53,520 bases of DNA from a virus. The notes beneath the pieces were generated by a model. It had not been told where the DNA came from. It saw nothing but the letters and a program-made list of their open reading frames with translations, and made no database searches. The DNA is taken from the IMG/VR virus record IMGVR_UViG_3300000116_000014, positions 12,959 through 66,478 of that record; one strand, given 5' to 3'. The position numbers and the translations under genes were made by a program. Below are positions 6,541 to 13,544 of this stretch, piece by piece. Position 1 is the stretch's first letter. Each line of letters opens with the position of its first letter.

Positions 6541-6736
6541 CTGTATAGCACATACAGGCACTTGCCGATTTCTCGGGGCCGGTACACATAAACAAACTTA
6601 GCGGGTAATACAGAGACATAGGTGTTGAAAACCTATACCTTATTGTGCCCTAAATTTATATTAAAGTCAATCATATCAGTGACTTAACTTATCTACTCCG
6701 GATCATCCGGCGGAGAACTAACTAGGAGTATCCATC
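6541..6736 (+). promoter_or_regulatory. Duplicated leader, copy 2, upstream of third early block
   Basis: Starts at the base after a stop codon. Bases 6541-6590 are 82% identical to 1541-1590. Visible stems include CTGTAT/ATACAG (6541-6557), CCGA/TCGG around a UUUC loop, and ATAGGT/ACCTAT with a 7-nt loop at about 6620-6638. Palindrome copy 4 and the ribosome-binding site of the gene at 6737 follow. No open frame is shared by the two copies, so this is a non-coding leader or promoter element. Confidence 0.6.
6697..6710. repeat. Dispersed palindrome, copy 4 (intergenic)
   Basis: TCCGGATCATCCGG preceded by AC and followed by CGGAGAA, as at copies 2 and 3. It stands 26 bases before the ATG of the gene at 6737, which has a second, better-placed AGGAG of its own. 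Confidence 0.85.
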
Positions 6737-7180
6737 ATGGGATATAGATCAGACGTATTGTGGGTAGCTATTGTGCCATCCATTAAAGAAGCTAATGAAT
6801 GTATAAAAGCATACATGGTGTTGACCAAGTTGGAACAGACACAACCTCCGTACCCTGATGATGTCAAAGGGGTATTCGTAGTGGATACACAAGATGACCC
6901 AGCCTACATTACTTATGTCGGCAGAGAGGTTAAATGGTACGAGTCATCCGAAAGCGTAAACTTCATCAACAATTTTTTTGAATATTATGTGAAGGAATAC
7001 TTTAATGTTAAAGATATGTCATGGGGGTGCAGATTCTTTAGGGTCGGAGAGGAGCATGAAGATGTAGAAGTGGAAGAGTACATATGTGAACGCGAAACGT
7101 ATTCAGAACTTCTTTGGGAGTCGGCTAGTGTAGTCCGTTACATAGAGTCTCCTTTCATAAATAATTATTATCATCAATAG
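6737..7180 (+). CDS. Conserved phage protein of the MGYRSDV type (147 aa)
   Basis: ATG follows AGGAG with a spacer of about 8. The N-terminus MGYRSDVLWVAIVPS resembles a small phage protein family that starts MGYRS(D/E)V and has a ferredoxin-like strand-helix-strand layout; no activity is known to me. The C-terminal half is acidic (EEHEDVEVEEYICERE). First gene of the third block, under the duplicated leader and palindrome. Confidence 0.75.
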   Translation: MGYRSDVLWVAIVPSIKEANECIKAYMVLTKLEQTQPPYPDDVKGVFVVDTQDDPAYITYVGREVKWYESSESVNFINNFFEYYVKEYFNVKDMSWGCRFFRVGEEHEDVEVEEYICERETYSELLWESASVVRYIESPFINNYYHQ

Positions 7181-7253
7181 GAATTATTCCTAGATAAAAC
7201 TGTCTGGGAATGTGTTTAAATCATCATAGATTATATACCTAGGAGGAGGAATC

Positions 7254-7499
7254 ATGACTAAAATCTATGCACCTAAGACCCGCCCTACCCTTGAGGAAGC
7301 TCAAGCCATGGTGGGTGGGTACGTTGCAATGGCAGTCAATCGTCCAGACAAACAGATGCTAGTGGATGAAGATGGGAATTCAAAGGACTTGGATGTGAAC
7401 CACGAGGCATCGTTCATTGCGAACATGAGAATAGTAGGCAACGCTATCGTCCTCACGGGCGATGCGATGTGGATAGATGACGAGGAGGAGGATGTATGA
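7254..7499 (+). CDS. DUF3846-like small protein (81 aa)
   Basis: Very strong ribosome-binding site AGGAGGAGG. The pattern TLEEAQAMVGGYVAM...MLVDEDGNSKDLDVNHEAS...VGNAIVLTGDA resembles the DUF3846 family of phage and plasmid proteins (hydrophobic strand, VDEDG turn, GN-x-V strand). Family function is unknown. The C-terminus EEEDV is encoded by the GAGGAGGATGTATGA junction that starts the next gene. Confidence 0.75.
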   Translation: MTKIYAPKTRPTLEEAQAMVGGYVAMAVNRPDKQMLVDEDGNSKDLDVNHEASFIANMRIVGNAIVLTGDAMWIDDEEEDV

Positions 7500-7804
7500 G
7501 TGAGCCAGCAAAAGAAAATAGGTATACACATCTCACAGAAGAAATCGAGGGAGTCAATCGTACCTACACCCTTGACCTTGAGATTGAGAGGGAAGGAAAA
7601 GAAGTAGTCACTCGATGCAGTGTCGAAGTTAAAGTCCGAGGCACGGTGTACCACACTGACCTAGACGAGATAGACAGACACAATGCCTATCACCCTGATG
7701 AAGACTTCAAGTTATTTTTAAATGACGAGGACGAGGAAGGATTAACTATCCCAAACGGGGATAAGAAAGAGATGTTCAATTGGGCATGGGCTAACGGATA
7801 TTGA
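7496..7804 (+). CDS. Unknown acidic early protein (102 aa)
   Basis: Coupled to the upstream gene by ATGA. Beta-rich N-terminal half (RTYTLDLEIEREGKEVVTR), then an acidic region with YHPDEDFKLF and a C-terminal NWAWANGY. No recognisable family. Separated by only 9 bases from the next gene. Confidence 0.7.
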   Translation: MSEPAKENRYTHLTEEIEGVNRTYTLDLEIEREGKEVVTRCSVEVKVRGTVYHTDLDEIDRHNAYHPDEDFKLFLNDEDEEGLTIPNGDKKEMFNWAWANGY

Positions 7805-7813
7805 GGAGATAGT

Positions 7814-8038
7814 ATGAGTGAAGCAATAGTTAAAGACGCGTGGCGTTTGGTTGATGATAAGGATCAACTCGTTCAAACCGGTGCCGTGTACATTGGACGC
7901 GATGGACTGAAGTTCACCGTAAACGGTGGACAGCCACCACATAAACCCTCAAGCAGTGGCCGAGTATATGGAGACTGGGAAACAGGACACAGTGGGGAAT
8001 ACTTCCCGCATGTATTCGATCTAGTGTGGAAGAAGTAA
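7814..8038 (+). CDS. Conserved small phage protein (74 aa)
   Basis: GGAGATAGT precedes ATG. The sequence is a small beta-barrel-like protein. DGLKFTVNGGQPPHKPSSSG is followed by RVYGDW and EYFPHVFDLVWKK; this arrangement (glycine-proline turn, SSGRV, EYFPxVF-x-L-x-W) occurs in many uncharacterised phage proteins. It is the last gene before a terminator. Confidence 0.75.
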   Translation: MSEAIVKDAWRLVDDKDQLVQTGAVYIGRDGLKFTVNGGQPPHKPSSSGRVYGDWETGHSGEYFPHVFDLVWKK

Positions 8039-8061
8039 TGTAGGATAATTCTATACAACTA

Positions 8062-8083
8062 CCAGCCAAGTGCTGGTTTTTTT
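8062..8083 (+). terminator. Intrinsic terminator
   Basis: CCAGC and GCTGG stem with a 5-nt loop followed by seven T residues. The T-run and following bases (TTTTTTTATGCCTAAA) are identical to those of the terminator at 10540, suggesting the two share ancestry. Confidence 0.85.
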
Positions 8084-8153
8084 ATGCCTAAATCTTATTG
8101 GATATATACCTACACCGAGGGTATAAAAACAATAGTAATTAATTGGAGTGCTT

Positions 8154-8279
8154 ATGATTATCACAATAGCTTGTGTCGCTGGATTCTTCATTGGGTTTAC
8201 TACACACCTTATGCTCACTCGATGGGCTAAGCGCAGGCATCTTGAACTGATTCGCGTCAGCTCTAGTTGGAAGGGGTAG
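8154..8279 (+). CDS. 41-aa single-pass membrane peptide
   Basis: ATG 8154 follows GGAGTGCTT. Hydrophobic N-terminal segment (IITIACVAGFFIGFTTHLML, about 20 residues) followed by a basic tail (RWAKRRHLELIR), so the C-terminus should stay in the cytoplasm. Too short for a family call. First gene of the fourth early block. Confidence 0.6.
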   Translation: MIITIACVAGFFIGFTTHLMLTRWAKRRHLELIRVSSSWKG

Positions 8280-8281
8280 CC

Positions 8282-8416
8282 ATGTCAACAAAGAAGTGCC
8301 CTCGATGTGGAGGTACTCACCTTGGTCTAGTCAGATCACAGCTCTTAAAGTTCTGCACAGACTGCTGGCTGTGGTTTACATGGCCTCTTGATAAACACCA
8401 GAAGGAACTAAAGTAA
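8282..8416 (+). CDS. 44-aa zinc-ribbon peptide
   Basis: Starts two bases after the preceding stop; GGAAGGGG serves as ribosome-binding site. KKCPRCGG near the N-terminus and FCTDCWLW about 20 residues later form a complete CxxC...CxxC ribbon. The stop overlaps the MazG-like start (TAATG), so the two are coupled. Function not deducible. Confidence 0.65.
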   Translation: MSTKKCPRCGGTHLGLVRSQLLKFCTDCWLWFTWPLDKHQKELK

Positions 8417-8712
8417 TGGATAAACTAATTAATAATGTCATCCAGTGGGCAGATGACAAGGGGATCCTAGAAAAGTCTACCCCTTTGCACCAACACGTTA
8501 AGACTCAAGAAGAGGTGAATGAGTTGCTTGAGGCAATCGTTAACTCTGATCGTGAGGAAACCATAGATGCCATTGGTGACATCATCGTCACCCTTATCAT
8601 ACAAGCAGAGCTGAATGGATTGTCCGTCAAGGACTGTCTCCAAAGTGCATATGATGTGATCAAAGGGCGTCAAGGGTCTATGGTCAATGGCTTATTCGTA
8701 AAGGATTCATGA
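8416..8712 (+). CDS. MazG-like nucleotide pyrophosphohydrolase
   Basis: The 98-residue product shows the all-alpha NTP pyrophosphatase pattern: acidic helix QEEVNELLEAI (E32, E33, E36, E39), then EETIDAIGDIIV with E48, D51 and D55, which would bind magnesium and the triphosphate. Family members cleave non-canonical or alarmone nucleotides to monophosphate and pyrophosphate in the cytoplasm. In phages they are thought to adjust host (p)ppGpp or nucleotide pools. Length is normal for the single-domain form. Overlaps both neighbours. Confidence 0.85.
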   Translation: MDKLINNVIQWADDKGILEKSTPLHQHVKTQEEVNELLEAIVNSDREETIDAIGDIIVTLIIQAELNGLSVKDCLQSAYDVIKGRQGSMVNGLFVKDS

Positions 8713-8972
8713 GCTTAATATTTAACCCAAAGGTTACGTTACGTCCTAAAAGGACTATGAAGGAAAAAACCTTGGGTGATTTATCTCATGACGAATGCAA
8801 TCGTCTAGTAGAGCTTCGTGCAATAGCTGTCCCATACTATGAGATCGAGTCCCTAATGGGTAGATCATACAAGATATGGCAGTCAGCACCTGAGAAGTAT
8901 GGGCTGACAGTACGCATTGCAAATAAGCGTGCTGAACTAACACAAGCAGCCCTTAATCCTGACGCTGCTTAG
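8709..8972 (+). CDS. Unknown 87-aa protein, possible HTH
   Basis: It overlaps the MazG-like stop by ATGA. Residues 24-55 (DLSHDECNRLVELRAIAVPYYEIESLMGRS) look like two helices and a turn of a homeodomain-like DNA-binding unit, which is an inference. It ends one base before palindrome copy 5 and is the last gene of the block; a DNA-binding product beside a palindrome makes it one candidate reader of that repeat. Confidence 0.65.
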   Translation: MSLIFNPKVTLRPKRTMKEKTLGDLSHDECNRLVELRAIAVPYYEIESLMGRSYKIWQSAPEKYGLTVRIANKRAELTQAALNPDAA

Positions 8973-8973
8973 C

Positions 8974-8988
8974 TCCGGATGATCCGGA
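8974..8988. repeat. Dispersed palindrome, copy 5 (3' intergenic)
   Basis: TCCGGATGATCCGGA, perfect 15-bp palindrome with G instead of C in the centre, that is, the opposite orientation to copies 1-4. It sits between the stop at 8972 and a terminator, at the 3' end of a transcript, not near a start codon. Confidence 0.85.
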
Positions 8989-8992
8989 CTAT

Positions 8993-9017
8993 AGCCTCGT
9001 TTGATCGGGGCTTTTTT
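8993..9017 (+). terminator. Intrinsic terminator
   Basis: AGCCTCG pairs with CGGGGCT (one G-U) across a 6-nt loop and runs into six T residues. It ends the MazG-containing block. Confidence 0.85.
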
Positions 9018-9040
9018 ATATAAAATTTTTGGAGAAAAAT

Positions 9041-9625
9041 ATGAATGACTTCGCAACCTACTCTCTTATAAATCTACCAAGTAACTGCGCAGATATATCT
9101 GACGTAAATGAATCTCTTTCAAGCATGACTAAGAATCAGCTTATCAATTTGATACTAGGGAATATAGCACCCCGTATATCAGACCTACGAGGCGTGCCTA
9201 TGAATGTAGGTCACTGCACCTATAAAGGTAAAGGTAAGTCATGCTATGTAGTAGGACGTAAACTTTATGGTTTTGTTGGTGGAGGCAATGGCGTCTCCTT
9301 TCATGCTGGTCAGCTAATAGATGCTAATGTACTTATGTACGGGTCAAAGTCATCTAAGTGGGCGTCACACATACTAGAGTGCTTTAATGCAGATCAGCTT
9401 AACGAAATCCGTCTGGTGTTAGGTAGACCCATGAGTAAGAAAGACTACTCCCTAATTTCTAAACACTTGCCTACCTATTCTGGAGAGATTATTAAATATA
9501 CTAGTTCTCGGTGGAACGCATACAATCCATACGGCCTTAAACCCATGACCGACTTTAAGTTTGCCATCGTGAAAGCCTGTCTTGATGGACTTAGCCGAAC
9601 CAAATTATTTAAAGCCGCAGCGTAA
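9041..9625 (+). CDS. Unknown protein (194 aa)
   Basis: ATG at 9041 is chosen because GGAGAA is correctly spaced; the longer frame would need a TTG inside the AT-rich leader. The middle is glycine-rich and beta-like (YKGKGKSCYVVGRKLYGFVGGGNG) and the C-terminus is helical and basic. No family recognised. First gene of the next block, directly after a terminator. Confidence 0.75.
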   Translation: MNDFATYSLINLPSNCADISDVNESLSSMTKNQLINLILGNIAPRISDLRGVPMNVGHCTYKGKGKSCYVVGRKLYGFVGGGNGVSFHAGQLIDANVLMYGSKSSKWASHILECFNADQLNEIRLVLGRPMSKKDYSLISKHLPTYSGEIIKYTSSRWNAYNPYGLKPMTDFKFAIVKACLDGLSRTKLFKAAA

Positions 9626-9634
9626 GGAAAAAAT

Positions 9635-9880
9635 ATGACTGATATATCTAGTAAAGAGTGGCATCTTAAATGCTATGGAGAAACCGAAGAGGCCATGATG
9701 GCAATGAAACCTATGATGAGTGGGAGCCTTGGCTGGGGCATGCTGACTATGAGCATACTCAGTGACTCTCAGGAAGCCATGGAGCGTGGGCAACCTGAAG
9801 TGTCTCGACAGTTTATAAACAAAGCCAAGTGGATCATATCCCGTGAGTGGATGATTGATAAAGAGGAGGAAGACCAATGA
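9635..9880 (+). CDS. Unknown methionine-rich protein (81 aa)
   Basis: Ribosome-binding site AAGGAAA. The product is helical with many methionines (EEAMMAMKPMMSGSLGWGMLTMSIL), giving an amphipathic helix or weak membrane association, and ends with an acidic tail EEEDQ. Coupled to the next gene by ATGA. Function unknown. Confidence 0.7.
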   Translation: MTDISSKEWHLKCYGETEEAMMAMKPMMSGSLGWGMLTMSILSDSQEAMERGQPEVSRQFINKAKWIISREWMIDKEEEDQ

Positions 9881-10155
9881 ACGTAAGTCCTATTGCCGAA
9901 TACTACTTCACCATGGAGCACAGCCTAGTCACTGCAATAATAAACAATGACACCTCTGGCATTAGCGATGAAGAAGATGAAGCTCTTGACAACTTCATTG
10001 AAAGGATTCACGACAAGACTACTAAGGAGCATGGACTGAGTGCATTTGCTGCCATTCTTAAACCAGAAAATGAAACCGAGTTTACTCGATGTGATGTCAC
10101 TGGGTTTCAAGGCAACTGTTACGATGTGACAGCACTCGTGTATCAAACTCACTAG
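9877..10155 (+). CDS. Unknown protein (92 aa)
   Basis: It starts inside the previous stop after GAGGAGGAAGACC. Acidic central region (SDEEDEALDNFIERIHD), with a C-terminal half of mixed strands. No domain recognised. Followed after 9 bases by a GTG-started gene. Confidence 0.7.
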   Translation: MNVSPIAEYYFTMEHSLVTAIINNDTSGISDEEDEALDNFIERIHDKTTKEHGLSAFAAILKPENETEFTRCDVTGFQGNCYDVTALVYQTH

Positions 10156-10164
10156 GAGAATGAA

Positions 10165-10515
10165 GTGCATCTAAATATTACCTATACGTCTATGTGTATG
10201 TGGGAACACATAACAGAGAGCATCCTTATCGAGCATGGCCCCTGTTATGAAGCCTTCAAAAAGAGTGAGGACATTAGAACAATCAGGATCACTGTCGCTC
10301 ACATGGCAAAAGAAGTTCAGCGTGCCTGTGACGATGCCCGTACTGATGAAACTTTCTCTCACCTCACTACCCCTTGGGGTAATGCTGTGGCCCATGACTG
10401 GGAGTTTATTCCAGCTCTAGTAGATTACTTGGTAGATATAAACGATCAAGACTTTAGTACCGAGGATACCTATGACGATACCTATACGTTCTTAGAGTTA
10501 TCCGCCACAAAATAA
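10165..10515 (+). CDS. Unknown acidic protein (116 aa), GTG start
   Basis: The start codon is GTG at 10165, six bases after AGGAG; no ATG with a ribosome-binding site lies near. The sequence is helical and acidic, with an aspartate- and tyrosine-rich tail (DQDFSTEDTYDDTYTF). Ends just before a terminator. Function unknown. Confidence 0.7.
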   Translation: MHLNITYTSMCMWEHITESILIEHGPCYEAFKKSEDIRTIRITVAHMAKEVQRACDDARTDETFSHLTTPWGNAVAHDWEFIPALVDYLVDINDQDFSTEDTYDDTYTFLELSATK

Positions 10516-10539
10516 CCTCTTAACTTAACAACCAAACCG

Positions 10540-10560
10540 CCCCTTCACTGGGGTTTTTTT
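10540..10560 (+). terminator. Intrinsic terminator
   Basis: CCCC/GGGG stem with loop TTCACT, then seven T residues. The downstream bases repeat those after the 8062 terminator. Confidence 0.8.
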
Positions 10561-10579
10561 ATGCCTAAAGGAAATGATA

Positions 10580-10774
10580 ATGAAATATTACGCTTACGAT
10601 AGTAACAGTGACCTTCACCATCTAGGTGAACACAAGTCACCTTACTTCGCCCGTCAAAACGCACAAGAAATTTTCGGTGAGTATAGCTTTAAGTCCACTG
10701 TAGTTCTCAGTGAGACTCAGATCATGACATCAGCGGTGACCGCTCGGATGTTATCCAATGTAACCCCCTCATGA
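10580..10774 (+). CDS. Unknown small protein (64 aa)
   Basis: Two ATGs lie close together (10574 and 10580); the second is better spaced from AAGGA. Starts KYYAYDSNSDLHHLGEHKS, then a helix and a hydroxyl-rich strand. Cytoplasmic, no known family. Begins the block that leads to the AAA+ gene. Confidence 0.65.
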   Translation: MKYYAYDSNSDLHHLGEHKSPYFARQNAQEIFGEYSFKSTVVLSETQIMTSAVTARMLSNVTPS

Positions 10775-10795
10775 AACCTTAACAGGAGTAGATAA

Positions 10796-10993
10796 ATGGA
10801 TATAAACCAAAAGGATGGTTACGTTCTAGTAGATGCCAACAATAACGTGGTCTCTTACTTGAGCCGATCATCTGTCGAAGACCGATCAAAACCACTCGTT
10901 CCATTCAAGGGGATGAGGATAGTCAGCATTGCTAGCAGAGACATCTCTCACCTAGAGGATCTATTCGACCCCAGCCTATGGACACCTGATTAA
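10796..10993 (+). CDS. Unknown small protein (65 aa)
   Basis: AGGAG is 8 bases before ATG. Beta-rich N-terminus (DGYVLVDANNNVVSYL) followed by a short helix and an acidic C-terminus (LEDLFDPSLW). Function not deducible. Confidence 0.65.
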   Translation: MDINQKDGYVLVDANNNVVSYLSRSSVEDRSKPLVPFKGMRIVSIASRDISHLEDLFDPSLWTPD

Positions 10994-11008
10994 TTGTAAG
11001 GAGGATTT

Positions 11009-11314
11009 ATGCAACTAGAAATAACCTATGAACAGTGGAAAGCCACCGTCAGAATCACTGACTACATGGTAGGTCAGCTCCCCTTTAGGGGGGCCACCCC
11101 AGAGGATTCTGATTGTGGTTGTCCATCCAGTGTGGACTTTCTAATAGAAAGAATCGAGAGCACATCAGATCTTTGTGACCCCTCGATGCTGTCGTACTTC
11201 GACAGCTCAGGGTTTACCGATAAAGTCGAGGAGCTATGGATCAAAGAGCTGGAGGATTCTAACCAGCCTGACTTCGATGACTTCGATGACTATGGATACG
11301 ATGTCGCAGTCTGA
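11009..11314 (+). CDS. Unknown acidic protein (101 aa)
   Basis: AAGGAGG precedes the ATG. Contains DCGCPSS near residue 35 and an aspartate-rich C-terminus with two DDFDD-like repeats (DFDDFDDYGYD), which could mimic nucleic acid or bind metal. A gap of 56 bases with AGGAGGAAA leads to the MoxR gene. Family unknown. Confidence 0.7.
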   Translation: MQLEITYEQWKATVRITDYMVGQLPFRGATPEDSDCGCPSSVDFLIERIESTSDLCDPSMLSYFDSSGFTDKVEELWIKELEDSNQPDFDDFDDYGYDVAV

Positions 11315-11370
11315 TTCACATCAACCAATACCTTTAAGTAAATACAACAATTTCCTAGGAGGAAATTATA

Positions 11371-12354
11371 ATGAAGCACTCTGAAGTTTTACAAGCAGTA
11401 CACACATGTATGTCAGCCGATGTACCCTTGTTGATTCATGGCAAGCCCGGAGTTGGTAAGTCAGCCTTGGTTAAGGCAGTCGCCGCTGAGTATAAGATGG
11501 AGCTGCGTGATATTCGCGCTGCCCTGCTCGACCCTGTGGATGTCATGGGTGTACCCGTACCTGATCGAGAGACCCGCGAGACTAACTGGTTCACACCAGA
11601 GCTATGGCCTAGCAAGGGTAAAGGCATACTCTTTCTTGACGAGCTGCCTCAAGCCACTGTGGCGGTGCAAAAAGCACTGAGTCAGCTGGTGCTTGATCGC
11701 ACCATTGGTACATCATACAAGTTACCCAAAGGCTGGAGGATTCTTGCCGCTGGTAACTACACCACTGACAGGGCAGGTGCTGGTGAATTACTCAGCCAGA
11801 TGAAGAACCGATTCATCCACGTTGACTATGAAACTGACATGACGGAATGGATTAACTATGCACTCAAGGCAAACATCATGCCAGAGATCATTGCCTTTAT
11901 TCGCTACCGCCCTGAGCTTCTCCATGATATGGACGTCACAAAGAATGCTTTTCCCACGCCACGCAGTTGGGAATTTGCATCAGACATCCTAAAGGCCAAG
12001 CCTTCTCGAGAGATTGAGTACCAGTTGCTTATCGGAACCATCGGTGAGGGTGCTGCCGCAGAACTTCTGGGGTTCTTAAAGATCTTCCGTACCCTGCCTG
12101 ACCCTGACCATATCTTACTTGACCCAATGAACGCAGAGGTTCCAGAAGATCCGGCCACACTGTACGCATTGACTGGTGCGCTTGCATCAAGAGCAAGTGA
12201 GTCTAACTTCGAGAGAATAGTCCAGTACAGCAAGCGTATTAAGCCAGAGTTCAGCGTACTAATGGTGCGAGACTCAGTAACCAAGTGTCCAGAAGCTACA
12301 AAGACTATCGCCTTTGTTAACTGGGCTTCAGAAAACCACAAGGTAATTATCTAG
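11371..12354 (+). CDS. MoxR-type AAA+ ATPase
   Basis: The 327-residue product carries Walker A GKPGVGKS (24-31), Walker B ILFLDE (86-91), a sensor-1-like AAGN near residue 128 and arginine-containing helices after it, all placed as in MoxR/RavA ATPases. Such enzymes form hexamers that remodel or load metal centres of partner proteins carrying VWA domains. A VWA-like metallopeptidase is encoded three genes downstream, and the intervening 287-aa gene belongs to the same conserved phage cluster. Strong ribosome-binding site AGGAGG. Role in this phage unknown; a protein-remodelling or anti-host function is inferred. Confidence 0.88.
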   Translation: MKHSEVLQAVHTCMSADVPLLIHGKPGVGKSALVKAVAAEYKMELRDIRAALLDPVDVMGVPVPDRETRETNWFTPELWPSKGKGILFLDELPQATVAVQKALSQLVLDRTIGTSYKLPKGWRILAAGNYTTDRAGAGELLSQMKNRFIHVDYETDMTEWINYALKANIMPEIIAFIRYRPELLHDMDVTKNAFPTPRSWEFASDILKAKPSREIEYQLLIGTIGEGAAAELLGFLKIFRTLPDPDHILLDPMNAEVPEDPATLYALTGALASRASESNFERIVQYSKRIKPEFSVLMVRDSVTKCPEATKTIAFVNWASENHKVII

Positions 12355-12363
12355 GAGATAAAT

Positions 12364-13227
12364 ATGTCTATAAGAAATCAAGCTATGCTAGTGAACCTCA
12401 CAGTTCACGGATGGAATCCATCGAAAGAAGATATCTCTGTAACTGATGAGGCACACATTCTACATGGTGCTTCCAGTAGGGCTGGTCGGTACATCAAGAG
12501 ATTGATTGCTGCCAAATACACTAACCCAATCTCAGCAGCAGAGAGACGCATTCGAGTTTATGTTCAACAACATACAGTCCCTTGGGACGACTTCGGATTC
12601 CGAGCCTTGCGCTCTGACCAGTTCTTTAAATTCAGAGAGGGGTACGATAAGGCTGTCAGTGATTACGACAAAACTGTTAAGACATTCGTTAATGAGTACC
12701 AGCGGATTATCTCTGATCAAAAGAATGAACTAGGAAGTATGTTCAAAGAGAGTGACTATCCTGATGCAGGAATAGTCCAGTCTAAGTACGGAGCCGACTT
12801 AACTATCAGACCGATTCAAGAGTCTGAGAACTTTATTGTCCAAGCAACTGATGAAGAATCTGCTTACATCAAGGATAAGATGGAGAAGGATGTCCTATCC
12901 TCTATGCAGTCTGCACTGGCTGACCCTTGGGAGCGCCTGTATGAGACCATAAGCGATGTGGCTAGACGACTGGCCCTATCCCCTGACGTAAAGGAAGGAG
13001 TCTTTACTAAGAAAACCACTATGAAACTAGAGAAGCTATTGGATCAGCTACCTCTACTTAACATCTCTGGTGATCCTCACCTAGATGAACTCAATGAACA
13101 AGCCAAGAAGTTGCTCGTTAATCCAGCTGAACTAAGAGTCTTCCCTGATACTAGGGCTGAAGCTAAGAACACAGCGGATGATATTCTAAAGAAGATGTCT
13201 GGTTATCTTGGAGAATCTGCTGCCTAG
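12364..13227 (+). CDS. Conserved partner of phage MoxR/VWA cluster (287 aa; DUF3150-like?)
   Basis: The N-terminus (NQAMLVNLTVHGWNPSKEDI...), the HTVPWDDFGFR segment and the DYPDAG segment match a pattern I associate with phage proteins located between a MoxR ATPase and a VWA protein. The DUF3150 label is tentative. Mostly helical, acidic C-terminus. It has no catalytic motif and may be an adaptor for the ATPase. Nine bases separate it from the MoxR stop, with GGAGATAAAT as ribosome-binding site. Confidence 0.75.
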   Translation: MSIRNQAMLVNLTVHGWNPSKEDISVTDEAHILHGASSRAGRYIKRLIAAKYTNPISAAERRIRVYVQQHTVPWDDFGFRALRSDQFFKFREGYDKAVSDYDKTVKTFVNEYQRIISDQKNELGSMFKESDYPDAGIVQSKYGADLTIRPIQESENFIVQATDEESAYIKDKMEKDVLSSMQSALADPWERLYETISDVARRLALSPDVKEGVFTKKTTMKLEKLLDQLPLLNISGDPHLDELNEQAKKLLVNPAELRVFPDTRAEAKNTADDILKKMSGYLGESAA

Positions 13228-13235
13228 GAGGCACT

Positions 13236-13544
13236 ATGAAATACACTACACATGACGTTGATACCAACGGTTCATTTTTGCAGGGGCAAATCACATGCCC
13301 CTTTTCTTTGCTCGTTACTTTGTTCGGGGAGCCTCATGAGGGTGACACTCAGGTAAGTGATGCCTTCTGGCCTCTCAAGTTTGACGATGGTGTCACTGCC
13401 ACTATCTACAACTGGAAGAACGGCAGGAATTGGTGTGGTGGCCCCGAGGTGGAGCACATCACTAAGTGGAACATCGGCGGGTTTAATATAGCCGCAGTAG
13501 ACCATGTAAAAAACATACTTATATCTCAGGAGATAGCCGCATGA
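13236..13544 (+). CDS. Unknown protein inside the MoxR/VWA cluster (102 aa)
   Basis: Ribosome-binding site AGGAGGCACT. Compact alpha/beta protein containing FGEPHEGDTQVSDAFWPLKF and YNWKNGRNWCGGPEVEHI. This looks like a small single-domain phage protein predicted to bind a ligand or partner, but no family name can be given. Overlaps the VWA gene by ATGA, so it is co-translated with it. Confidence 0.7.
   Translation: MKYTTHDVDTNGSFLQGQITCPFSLLVTLFGEPHEGDTQVSDAFWPLKFDDGVTATIYNWKNGRNWCGGPEVEHITKWNIGGFNIAAVDHVKNILISQEIAA

Noticed and set aside
7178-7192. Palindrome AGGAATTATTCCT after the 147-aa gene as a regulatory site
   Set aside because: Single AT-rich copy with no T-run and no repeat elsewhere; could be chance.
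8084-8153. Sigma-70 promoter near TATATACC/TATAAA before the 41-aa membrane peptide
   Set aside because: A -10-like string exists but no -35 at acceptable distance.
11904-12341. Minus-strand frame of 145 codons inside the MoxR gene
   Set aside because: Antisense shadow of a strongly supported AAA+ gene.
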